Shown piece after piece: positions 45,139-52,738 of a stretch of DNA of 64,000 bases. A program made the translations under genes and the position numbers. The first letter of the stretch is position 1. Each line of letters begins with the position of its first letter. Below the pieces are notes generated by a model. That model was not told where the DNA came from. It did not search any database and saw nothing but the letters and a program-made list of their open reading frames with translations. Source of the DNA: Henriciella sp. AS95 (lineage in GTDB: Bacteria; Pseudomonadota; Alphaproteobacteria; Caulobacterales; Hyphomonadaceae); NCBI RefSeq assembly GCF_038900055.1, contig NZ_JBBMQM010000001.1, positions 3,286,001 through 3,350,000 of the forward strand, given 5' to 3'.

Positions 45139-45167
45139 GGCTTGGCTTCGTGTGTGTTCAACGAAGT
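45139..45167. repeat. Imperfect hairpin
   Basis: GGCTTGGCTTCGT pairs with ACGAAGTACCAAGCC across a short loop (two extra bases in one arm). It lies between creA and the two REP-like hairpins at 45187-45271 and may belong to the same repeat unit. Confidence 0.5.
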
Positions 45168-45186
45168 ACCAAGCCGACGGTTGCTT

Positions 45187-45271
45187 CCCCACGGCTTGTC
45201 CGTGGGGCCCATCATCGAATCTAACACAATAAGCGGTGGCAGGAGATGGGTGCCACGGACAAGCCGTGGCA
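45187..45271. repeat. Pair of inverted REP-like palindromes
   Basis: Hairpin 1 is CCCCACGG-CTTGT-CCGTGGGG (45187-45207). Hairpin 2 is TGCCACGG-ACAAG-CCGTGGCA (45251-45271), the reverse complement of the same unit. GGCCCATC (45206-45213) and GATGGG (45245-45250) extend the pairing. This is the arrangement of REP/BIME repeats: two inverted palindromes with conserved flanks. It sits next to the GIY-YIG gene, 17 bp beyond its stop. Confidence 0.75.
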
Positions 45272-45287
45272 AGGCGCATAACACGTT

Positions 45288-45590
45288 TCACCTGAATGGA
45301 AGCGTCATCGTCAGGTCCTTCCAGTCAGGATTAGCCTCTTCGATCAGATTGATTTTCCATTGGCGCGGCCAGGTCTTGATCCTGCGCTCGCGATGATTGG
45401 CTTCGGCAATGCCATCATGAAATTCGCACCAGACGAGCTTGTGACAACCATACTTCGCAGTGAAAGCCGACCCATGCCCCGACTTATGCTGGCCAATCCG
45501 TGTCCATAGGTCAGACGTCGATCCGGTGTAGATCGTCCCGTTCTTACGATTCGCCATCATGTATGTGGCTACGAGGTCGAAGCGCGCCAC
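45288..45590 (-). CDS. GIY-YIG superfamily nuclease-like protein
   Basis: 100 aa. The domain reads YMMANRKNGTIYTGSTSDLWTRIGQHK, with the GIY and YIG motifs in the relaxed forms IYT and the TGSTSDLWTRIGQH block, then KLVWCEFHDGIAEANHRERRIKTWPRQWKINLIEE, the UPF0213/YhbQ-like form. Such single-domain proteins are of unclear function; many are mobile-like and occur as multiple paralogues. REP-like palindromes lie immediately downstream. Confidence 0.88.
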   Translation of the reverse strand: MARFDLVATYMMANRKNGTIYTGSTSDLWTRIGQHKSGHGSAFTAKYGCHKLVWCEFHDGIAEANHRERRIKTWPRQWKINLIEEANPDWKDLTMTLPFR

Positions 45591-45602
45591 CCGTGAACCA
45601 CG

Positions 45603-45848
45603 CTAAGCCGCCGCTTCATCATCCTTCGCCGCTGTCCCGTCTTCTTCTTCATCGAAGACGAGAATGTCACCTGGCTGGCAATCGAGCTCGCGGCAGAGCG
45701 ATTCCAGTGTGGAGAAACGGACGGCTTTTGCCTTGCCGGTTTTCAGAATGGAGAGGTTCGCGAGCGTTACGCCTACACGGTCTGACAGCTCGGTCAGGGA
45801 CATGCGCCGCTCCAGGAGAACGCGGTCGAGAGTTACACGAATGGCCAT
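45603..45848 (-). CDS. Xre-family helix-turn-helix regulator
   Basis: 81 aa. A compact HTH_3/HTH_26 domain: VTLDRVLLERRMSLTELSDRVGVTLANLSILKTGKAKAVRFSTLESLCRELDCQPGDIL, with an acidic tail. This small HTH type (YozG-like) regularly pairs with DUF2975 membrane proteins, as here 16 bp away, and most likely controls that operon. Confidence 0.92.
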   Translation of the reverse strand: MAIRVTLDRVLLERRMSLTELSDRVGVTLANLSILKTGKAKAVRFSTLESLCRELDCQPGDILVFDEEEDGTAAKDDEAAA

Positions 45849-45864
45849 ATCTGTTCTCGGCCTC

Positions 45865-46395
45865 CTAAATCGTCATCTTCTCTTCCTCACGCAGGCGGCT
45901 TCCTTCTCGGAAGACCTGCGCCAGGATGAAAAGCGCTACCACTGCAGCCCATGCTGCAAGGTTTATGCTCAGCCGCACGGGCTGGTCGGAGCCAAGATCC
46001 ACAAATGCATTGAGCAGAATAACTGTTACGTACCGCCCCAGTTCCACCGCGCCGATGGCGACCGCGATACGGGTCAGGCGCGGGCCATTGTCGGGCACAA
46101 ACGGGTCCCCGTCGGCGAGCGTGTTCAGGATCGCCTTGAGCTGCATGCAGACATAGATGATGCCTGGCGCAAATACGACGAGTCCTGCAAGGCCCGCTAC
46201 GAATTGACCGGGTTTCACATCCTCGACATAGGTCTCCATGCCGGGCACTTTCACCGCGCCGCCATTCAGGCTTCCAATGAGGCCCGCACTGATCAGGAGA
46301 AACGCAATAATGCCGGCGATGACAGCGATCCAGATGATCACTTGCATCAGCATGGACAGGAAAGCTGCCATGGAGTTTTGCTGGCGGACACTCAT
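45865..46395 (-). CDS. DUF2975 membrane protein
   Basis: 176 aa with four membrane helices (about 12-37, 65-84, 112-135 and 142-163). The middle loop carries LADGDPFVPDNGPRLTRIAVAIGAVE, the DUF2975 hallmark. Function unknown; the pairing with a small Xre regulator is the usual arrangement, and together they may form a membrane-linked regulatory couple. Confidence 0.88.
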   Translation of the reverse strand: MSVRQQNSMAAFLSMLMQVIIWIAVIAGIIAFLLISAGLIGSLNGGAVKVPGMETYVEDVKPGQFVAGLAGLVVFAPGIIYVCMQLKAILNTLADGDPFVPDNGPRLTRIAVAIGAVELGRYVTVILLNAFVDLGSDQPVRLSINLAAWAAVVALFILAQVFREGSRLREEEKMTI

Positions 46396-46445
46396 ATACG
46401 TTCGGTCAATCCTTAGGTACGAAGCCGGTATCCGTAAGCCGAAAC

Positions 46446-46458
46446 CGGTAATTTACCG
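46446..46458. promoter_or_regulatory. Palindromic operator candidate before the DUF2975-HTH operon
   Basis: CGGTAA-T-TTACCG is a perfect dyad with a one-base centre, 51 bp upstream of the DUF2975 start and also in front of rdgB. The size suits a small Xre dimer. Binding by the HTH protein is inferred. Confidence 0.4.
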
Positions 46459-46510
46459 TTAAACGATAATACTATTCATCAAGAATGCAAGATGGAAGGC
46501 ACATTCAGTC

Positions 46511-47113
46511 ATGACTCGCACACTTGGAAAAGGCCGATTGGTTGCCGCCACCCACAACAAGGGAAAAGTGAGAGAGCTCAAGGACTTGTTCGAGCCTGTT
46601 GGGATGGAGGTTGTATCCGCCATCGAGCTTGATCTTCCCGAGCCGGACGAAACCGAGCTGACATTTTCCGGTAACGCACTGATCAAGGCCCGCGCCGCCT
46701 GCGAAGCGACTGGCGCACCCGCCCTGTCAGATGATAGCGGCCTGGAAGTCACCGCCCTTGGCGGCATGCCCGGCGTCCACACGGCCATCTGGGCTGGTGA
46801 GCCGCGCGATTTCTACGTCGCCATGCAGAAGGTGGAAGACCTGCTTCAGGACATGGATGCCCAGGATCGCAGCGCCCGCTTTGTCTCCACGCTCGCTGTC
46901 GTCTGGCCGGACGGTCATGAGGAAGTCTTCGAAGGCAGCGTGGACGGCACGCTTGTCTGGCCCCCACGCGGCGACAAGGGTTTCGGCTATGACCCGGTCT
47001 TCGTCGCAAACGGAGAGACAGAAACCTTTGGCGAGATGGACCCGGCGAAGAAGCACGCCATGAGCCACCGCGCCGACGCATTCCGGAAGCTGAAAGCCGC
47101 CCTGCTCCCATGA
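46511..47113 (+). CDS. rdgB: Non-canonical purine NTP pyrophosphatase (RdgB/HAM1)
   Basis: 200 aa. [15 protein letters not shown] at the start, [21 protein letters not shown] and GFGYDPVF are the HAM1 signatures. It hydrolyses dITP, XTP and similar nucleotides and so protects DNA from deaminated bases. hemW follows with a 4-bp overlap, a widely conserved alphaproteobacterial pair. Confidence 0.96.
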   Translation: MTRTLGKGRLVAATHNKGKVRELKDLFEPVGMEVVSAIELDLPEPDETELTFSGNALIKARAACEATGAPALSDDSGLEVTALGGMPGVHTAIWAGEPRDFYVAMQKVEDLLQDMDAQDRSARFVSTLAVVWPDGHEEVFEGSVDGTLVWPPRGDKGFGYDPVFVANGETETFGEMDPAKKHAMSHRADAFRKLKAALLP

Positions 47114-48267
47114 GCGCTGCCCTGCCCTTTGGGCCGGATTACGGCTTCGGCCTCTACATCCACTGGCCGTATTGCTCAAAGATCTGCCCCTATTGCGACT
47201 TCAACGTCTATGCCGCGAAAGACCGCGACAACCGCCCGCTTTTGGACGCCATCGCACGCGACCTTGCCCGCCATGCCGATGACCTGCCGGATCACCCTCC
47301 TCTCGGCTCGGTCTATTTCGGAGGTGGCACGCCCTCTCTGATGGCCGCTGGCGATATCGCGCTGCTGGTCGAACTCGCCGAGCGCAGCTTCGGCCTCGCC
47401 CCTGGCGCGGAGATCACGCTCGAAGCCAACCCGAATGATGTGATCAGTGCCGACCTCGAAGCCTGGGCAGCAGCCGGCGTGAATCGCCTCTCAATCGGCC
47501 TCCAGTCTCTCGACGACGACGCGCTTGCTTTTCTCGGCCGGGACCATGACGCGGCCAGCGCCCGCAAAGCCGTCGAACGCGCCGCCGGGCCCTTCCCGAA
47601 CCATTCCATCGATCTCATCTACGCCCGCCCGGGCCAGTCCGCCGAAAGCTGGGAAGCCGAACTTACCGATGCCCTCTCCCTCGGCGCGCCGCACCTGTCT
47701 CTGTACGAACTCACCATTGAGGAACGCACCGCCTTCGGCAAGCGCGCTGCGCGCGGCGAACTTGTCCCGATGGAGGATGATGACCAGGCGGATCTCTATG
47801 AGCTGACGCAGCAGATCACCGAAGCCCACGCTCTGCCCGCTTATGAAGTCTCGAACCACGCCCAGTCCGCCGACACACAGTCGAAGCACAATCTAACCTA
47901 TTGGCGCGGCGGCGACTGGATCGGCCTCGGCCCCGGTGCGCATGGGCGGCTGACCATAGATGGCCATCGGGTCGCCACGCATGCGGCGCCAAAGCCTGCC
48001 GACTATATGACTTCAATAGAAAGCCCTCCGGCCCACGACCCGCTCAGCGACATCGACAATGTTCGAGAACTCCTCGCAATGGGCCTGCGCCCCTCAGAGG
48101 GCATCGAGATGGCGCGGATAGAGGCAATCGGCGGCGTGCCGCTCGATGAGGAAACCGTCGCGACGCTGCGCTCGAGCGGTTTGATCAGGACGATCGGCGA
48201 CAGGATCGCCCTCACCGCCGAAGGCCGCCTGCTGGCAGACCGCATCGCCGCAGAGCTTTCGCCCTAG
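47110..48267 (+). CDS. hemW: HemW, radical SAM haem chaperone
   Basis: 385 aa. The radical SAM cluster motif is [45 protein letters not shown] and [10 protein letters not shown] follow in family order, then the HemN-like C-terminal region ([22 protein letters not shown]). HemW delivers haem to target proteins rather than oxidising coproporphyrinogen. It overlaps rdgB by 4 bp and its end overlaps the convergent SDR gene by 4 bp. Confidence 0.94.
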   Translation: MSAALPFGPDYGFGLYIHWPYCSKICPYCDFNVYAAKDRDNRPLLDAIARDLARHADDLPDHPPLGSVYFGGGTPSLMAAGDIALLVELAERSFGLAPGAEITLEANPNDVISADLEAWAAAGVNRLSIGLQSLDDDALAFLGRDHDAASARKAVERAAGPFPNHSIDLIYARPGQSAESWEAELTDALSLGAPHLSLYELTIEERTAFGKRAARGELVPMEDDDQADLYELTQQITEAHALPAYEVSNHAQSADTQSKHNLTYWRGGDWIGLGPGAHGRLTIDGHRVATHAAPKPADYMTSIESPPAHDPLSDIDNVRELLAMGLRPSEGIEMARIEAIGGVPLDEETVATLRSSGLIRTIGDRIALTAEGRLLADRIAAELSP

Positions 48268-49079
48268 TCTTTTTCAGTTTTCCGGAACCGCTTCGACTGC
48301 TGCTTCATCACGGCGCGGCCAATCGGGTCCGGCAGGATCTTGGTCAGCGTCGCGAGACCCTTGTTCACAGCGCCGGGCACCACAACTGGCTGACCTTTGG
48401 TCACCGCGTCGATGCCTGCTTCGACAACAGGTTCGGCCTTCATCCACATCCAGTCCGGCGACTGATCCGTCATCTCGCGCGTGCCGTTCACATCGTGAAA
48501 CTCGGTCCAGGTGAAGCCCGGGCAAAGCGCCGTACAGTGAATATTGTGTCCCGCCGCCTGCGCCTCGGCATGAACGCTTTCGGAGAACTTGATCATCCCG
48601 GCTTTCACGCTGGCATAGAGCGTATGACCGCTTGATCCCGGCGCATAGCCCGCCAGGGACGCCACATTGATGATCCGGCCGAAATCCCGCTCCGCCATGC
48701 CCGGCAACAGCTTGTGCACCAGCTCTATCGGGGCCGTATACAGCACGCGAATGAACTGCTGCTGCTCTTTCCAGCTCGTATTGAAAAAGGTGCCCGGCAG
48801 GCCGTAGCCCGCATTATTGACCAGCGCATCGACATGCCGGCCAGCCTCTTTCAGCTCGTGCAGGATCGTATCGACACTCTTTGCCAGAGCGAGGTCCTGC
48901 GAGATGGTAATCGTCGCGACCTTGTACTTTTCCTCAATTTCCCGCGCGAGCTTGTTGAGCCGGTCGAGCCGCCGCGCCGTGAGCGCGATATCCCAGCCCT
49001 TCGCTGCGTACTGACGCGCGAATTCCGAACCGATCCCGGCGGACGCCCCTGTGATCAGGGCCAGCCTGTTATTCGCCAT
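48264..49079 (-). CDS. Short-chain dehydrogenase/reductase
   Basis: 271 aa. The cofactor motif TGASAGIGSEFARQYAAKG, NNAGYG, the catalytic YASVKAG (Tyr-x-x-x-Lys) and a Ser just before (INVASLAG) are the classical SDR set. The C-terminus is basic ([13 protein letters not shown]). The substrate is unknown. It starts 11 bp after the methyltransferase gene on the same strand, and they may be co-transcribed. Confidence 0.92.
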   Translation of the reverse strand: MANNRLALITGASAGIGSEFARQYAAKGWDIALTARRLDRLNKLAREIEEKYKVATITISQDLALAKSVDTILHELKEAGRHVDALVNNAGYGLPGTFFNTSWKEQQQFIRVLYTAPIELVHKLLPGMAERDFGRIINVASLAGYAPGSSGHTLYASVKAGMIKFSESVHAEAQAAGHNIHCTALCPGFTWTEFHDVNGTREMTDQSPDWMWMKAEPVVEAGIDAVTKGQPVVVPGAVNKGLATLTKILPDPIGRAVMKQQSKRFRKTEKD

Positions 49080-49090
49080 TGCTTGCTCCT

Positions 49091-50155
49091 TTAAGCTTTC
49101 CGCCAGACATTCACTTTTGTCAGGAAGGCAATTTCCGTCCGTTCCAGTGCGAACCCGGCCTCTCCCATCGGCGCTTCAAAATCCCAGCCGAGATACGCTT
49201 TGTAATACGGCTCGTGAAAGCCTTCAGGAAAGTATTCCAGAATACCGTCGAGCTTCTCATTGTCCTTGAACTGAAGACTGTCGGCGATGATGAACACCCC
49301 GCCCGGCTTCAGCACGCGGGCCACTTCAGCCATCACCTGCTTGCGCGTCTTCTCCGGCAGCTCATGAAACAGGTAGATCGAAACCACAACGTCCAGAGAC
49401 GCATCCTTCAGCGGGATTGCCTCGGCCAGACCTTCGATGATCTCGACCTGCGGCCACGGCGCTACCTGTTTTCGCGCGCGCTCGGCATAGTTCGGCGACA
49501 GATCGAGCCCGCTTGCCTGAAGGCGCGGAAAGGCCCGCATCGTCTCGCGCAGAAAGCGTCCGGTCCCGCAGGCAAGATCAAGCAGCTGAACGTCGCGCTG
49601 GTCGCAGCCTTTCAGCTCATGCGCAATCTCGGCCAGCGCGGCCCGCCGCATCGCATCAGCAGAGCCGGTAAACAGTGCTTCGACCTGATGGTCATAGAGC
49701 TGCGCGCTCTCATCCGACAGCCAGCCATCGGTCTGGTAGTGGAAGTTCTGGCGGTAATAGGCCGGATAGCGATTATGCCCTTCCAGCTGGTCGCGGACTT
49801 CCGATCCGTCGCGCGCCACGCGCCGCCGGTCGACCTCTTCGACATCTTCCATGAAATGCCGCGCCCGCTTCACCGCTTTGGGCAAATCGATCAGCCTGAA
49901 GTCTTCGGGCGGCGGATAAAGCCCGGCCTCGATATTGGCCCGGTCTGTCGCGAACAGTTTGAAATAGCTCGCCCGCAATTCTTTCGTATCGACCGGATTG
50001 GACGGTTTGAAAGCGGGCTCACCGGGCCGATTGAATCCCGCAGACCTCCGCTTGGCGATCGCGTATTGTGCGCCATACCAGGCCGAGCGGATACCTTGAG
50101 CGGCGGTATAACGCGCCCGGCCTGCCGTTTTCTGTGCGTTATCGAACAATCCCAT
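49091..50155 (-). CDS. Class I SAM-dependent methyltransferase
   Basis: 354 aa. A long N-terminal part (about 1-185) of unclear fold precedes a Rossmann methyltransferase domain: LLDLACGTGRFLRETMRAFP (motif I), GLDLSPNYAERARKQ, and VVVSIYLFHELPEKTRKQVMAEVARVLKPGGVFIIADSL (motifs IV-VI). It methylates an unidentified substrate. It is divergent from the glycine-zipper gene. Confidence 0.88.
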   Translation of the reverse strand: MGLFDNAQKTAGRARYTAAQGIRSAWYGAQYAIAKRRSAGFNRPGEPAFKPSNPVDTKELRASYFKLFATDRANIEAGLYPPPEDFRLIDLPKAVKRARHFMEDVEEVDRRRVARDGSEVRDQLEGHNRYPAYYRQNFHYQTDGWLSDESAQLYDHQVEALFTGSADAMRRAALAEIAHELKGCDQRDVQLLDLACGTGRFLRETMRAFPRLQASGLDLSPNYAERARKQVAPWPQVEIIEGLAEAIPLKDASLDVVVSIYLFHELPEKTRKQVMAEVARVLKPGGVFIIADSLQFKDNEKLDGILEYFPEGFHEPYYKAYLGWDFEAPMGEAGFALERTEIAFLTKVNVWRKA

Positions 50156-50313
50156 ACCTCAAAAGATGGGGCAGTGTTCAAACAAGGTCCAGTGCGTCAT
50201 ATATTGCATTGAAAATAATTGACTTTTTTCTTCAGCCTGCGTTCAGTTTGATTTGCTATAGTGCGATCTGAAGACATGTGGGCCTTTGACGCCCCGTGCT
50301 GAAAGGAGAATAC

Positions 50314-51099
50314 ATGTCCAATATGAAGTTGGGTTTTATTGGAAGTATCGCGGCACTCGCCATGGCTATGCCAGCCGCCGCGCAAGGCTATGGCTATGAC
50401 AATGGCTACAATAGCTACAACGGCTACGATAATTACGACTATCAGCAGCCAACCCGTTACAATTCAGGCTGTGACGCGGCAAAACGCTCAAACCAGACGG
50501 CAGGCGGCGTCCTTGGCGCTGTGGCCGGCGGTCTGATCGGCGCAGCCATTGCTGACGATGATGATGATAACCACCGCCGCCGCGGCCATCGCTATTCACG
50601 CGGCTGGGACCGTGGCTACGGCTATGGATATCGCGGACGCGGCCATCACCGCGACAACAATAATGACCAGCTCGCCGGCGCTGTGATCGGTGCCATCGTT
50701 GGCGGTGTTGCCGGTAGCGCCATTGGCGGCAGTGCAACCAACTGCAACCAGGCCCGTGCCCCTCGCCAGGTTTACAATGCGCCCCCACAGCAGCCTCGCC
50801 AGGTCTATGGCGGCCAGCAATATGGTGGCCAGTACGGCTACGATAACAGCCAGCAAGTCACCTATGGCACGAACAATTACGGCTATGATGATGGGTATAA
50901 TGGAGAAGAGCTGTACGGCTCCCAGTATGACCCGGGCTATGGCGCGACGACGACCGGCTACAATGCCGGCTACACGCAGGGCTATGACAGCGGCGAATGC
51001 CGCACCGTCTACCGCGACCGCTATGTGAACGGTCAGCGTGTCAGCGAACCAGCGACCGCCTGTAATGTTGGCGGCGACCGCTGGGAATTCGTCGACTAG
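50314..51099 (+). CDS. Gly/Tyr-rich envelope protein with glycine-zipper segments
   Basis: 261 aa. The start at 50314 has AAGGAG 5 nt upstream. The signal peptide ends MPAAAQ. The mature protein is unusual in composition: Gly/Tyr/Asn/Asp repeats (YGYDNGYNSYNGYDNYDY), two glycine-zipper hairpins (GGVLGAVAGGLIGAAIADD and LAGAVIGAIVGGVAGSAIGG) separated by an Arg/His/Gly-rich loop, then Gln/Tyr-rich repeats and a C-terminal Cys pair. Glycine-zipper 2TM proteins (RcnB/17-kDa antigen-like) sit in the outer membrane or periplasm. Function unknown. Confidence 0.8.
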   Translation: MSNMKLGFIGSIAALAMAMPAAAQGYGYDNGYNSYNGYDNYDYQQPTRYNSGCDAAKRSNQTAGGVLGAVAGGLIGAAIADDDDDNHRRRGHRYSRGWDRGYGYGYRGRGHHRDNNNDQLAGAVIGAIVGGVAGSAIGGSATNCNQARAPRQVYNAPPQQPRQVYGGQQYGGQYGYDNSQQVTYGTNNYGYDDGYNGEELYGSQYDPGYGATTTGYNAGYTQGYDSGECRTVYRDRYVNGQRVSEPATACNVGGDRWEFVD

Positions 51100-51130
51100 A
51101 AACAACCAGGGACGGTTAGAAACGGGCCCC

Positions 51131-52699
51131 TCAGCCCGGAACGAGGGCCGCGATCAGTCGCGGCCCTTTTTCTTTCATGGCGTCCTCGAACGCCGCGTCG
51201 AACTCTTCCGCCGTCGTGGCCGCCGTTGCAGGCACGCCCAGACTTTGCGCCAGGCTCACCCAGTCGATATCCGGCTCACCAATGGCCAGCATGTCCTTTG
51301 CCGTCGGCCCAGGATTGCCAGCGCCCGTGCGGTGCAGCTCGATGTTCAGGATCCGGTAGGTGTGGTTGACGAAGACAACCGTGGTCACGTCACAGCCTTC
51401 ACGCACCATGCTCCACAGCGCCTGCACAGTGTACATGCCCGCGCCATCCCCTGAGAGGGCAATGACTTTCCGGTCTGGCGCCGCCACGGACGCGCCGAGC
51501 GCCAGCGGCAGGCCCTGCCCGATCGCGCCGCCGGTCAGCATCAACCAGTCATGTGGTTCGGCATCCTGCGTCGACATAAAGACTGGCAGGCTGTTCGACA
51601 CGCCATCATCCGAAACAATCGCATTCTCCGGCATATGCCGCGCAATGCTCGCCCCGACCGTCGCCGCGTTCAGTTCCCCCGTCGGCGCATCAGGCTTTTT
51701 CAGCGCAGCTGGCGCAGCCGCATCCTTCGCGCCCAGCGCATCGGCGAGGATTTCCAGCGTCGTCGCACTGTCAATGTCATGCCCGCCAAGGCTGAGCGTT
51801 TCGCAGCCTTCCGGCACGAGCAGGCTCGGCTTGCCGGGATAGGCGAAGAAGGCCGCCGGCAGCGACGTCCCCGCAACAAGCATCAGATCCGTGCCTTCAA
51901 TGTCTGCCATCGCGCCTTCAGCAAAATACTGCATCCGGTCCGGCGTGAAGACGCCAGCCCCCCGGCGCATCTTCCAGTAAAACGTGTCGGTCATGACCCG
52001 AACACCCGCCGCTTTCAGGCGGGCCGCCTGGGCCAGCCCAGCCTCGGTCAGCGCCGTGCCATTGATCAGGATCATCGGAGACTTTGCCTTGCCAATGGCC
52101 TCAACGGCGGCGTCGATCTTCACTTTCGGCGTCTGTAGCAGCGCTGGAACGGACGTCTTGCCGCCGCTCTGCCCGCCTTCGGTCCAGGCCGAATCCGCCG
52201 GCAGGATCAGCGACACAGGCCCCGGCTCAGGCCCAAAGCTGGCCGCATAGGCTTCCGCAGCGAGCTTGCCTGTGACCTCGACGCTGTCGGCTGACTTGAT
52301 CCAGATCGAGTTCGGCCCGGCCAGACCCATAATGTCGGAATTGAGCGGCGCATCATAGCGCCGGTGATCTACGGCATGGTCCCCGATCACATTGATCATC
52401 GGCGTATGCGCGCGCTTGGCATTGTGGATGTTCGCACCGCCATTGAGATAACCCGCCCCAAGATGCAGCAGCGTCATCGCCGGCTTGCCCGCGATCCGCG
52501 CATAGCCATCGGCGGCCCCCGTCGCGACGCCCTCGAACAGGCAGAGCACAGACTTGATCCGCGTTTCCCGGTCGAGCGCTGTGACAAGATGCATTTCCGA
52601 CGTGCCCGGATTGGCAAAACAGGCCGTCACACCATTGTCTGCCAGCGTTGAAACCAGCGCGTCGGCACCTGTCATCGTCTTTGTTTCGGTGTCAGCCAT
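51131..52699 (-). CDS. Thiamine-pyrophosphate-dependent enzyme (acetolactate synthase / benzoylformate decarboxylase group)
   Basis: 522 aa. Three ThDP-family domains: N-terminal pyrimidine-binding (ADALVSTLADNGVTACFANPGTSEMH, CLFEGVATGAADGYARI with the catalytic Glu), a central domain and the C-terminal PP-binding domain (LSGDGAGMYTVQALWSMVREGCDVTTVVFVN-HTY, the GDG-N motif). There is no adjacent small subunit, and the length is shorter than IlvB, so this may not be a biosynthetic acetolactate synthase. It lies 39 bp after the CoA-ligase gene on the same strand. Confidence 0.88.
   Translation of the reverse strand: MADTETKTMTGADALVSTLADNGVTACFANPGTSEMHLVTALDRETRIKSVLCLFEGVATGAADGYARIAGKPAMTLLHLGAGYLNGGANIHNAKRAHTPMINVIGDHAVDHRRYDAPLNSDIMGLAGPNSIWIKSADSVEVTGKLAAEAYAASFGPEPGPVSLILPADSAWTEGGQSGGKTSVPALLQTPKVKIDAAVEAIGKAKSPMILINGTALTEAGLAQAARLKAAGVRVMTDTFYWKMRRGAGVFTPDRMQYFAEGAMADIEGTDLMLVAGTSLPAAFFAYPGKPSLLVPEGCETLSLGGHDIDSATTLEILADALGAKDAAAPAALKKPDAPTGELNAATVGASIARHMPENAIVSDDGVSNSLPVFMSTQDAEPHDWLMLTGGAIGQGLPLALGASVAAPDRKVIALSGDGAGMYTVQALWSMVREGCDVTTVVFVNHTYRILNIELHRTGAGNPGPTAKDMLAIGEPDIDWVSLAQSLGVPATAATTAEEFDAAFEDAMKEKGPRLIAALVPG
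51146..51172 (+). terminator. Rho-independent terminator of the glycine-zipper gene
   Basis: GGGCCGCGA (51146-51154), loop TCAG, TCGCGGCCC (51159-51167), then TTTTT. The perfect 9-bp stem ends the plus-strand transcript. It overlaps the last codons of the opposite-strand TPP-enzyme gene, where it encodes the protein's end. Confidence 0.92.
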
Positions 52700-52738
52700 G
52701 TCAGAATTTACTCCCTGTACGGACGGGTACTCACCGCC

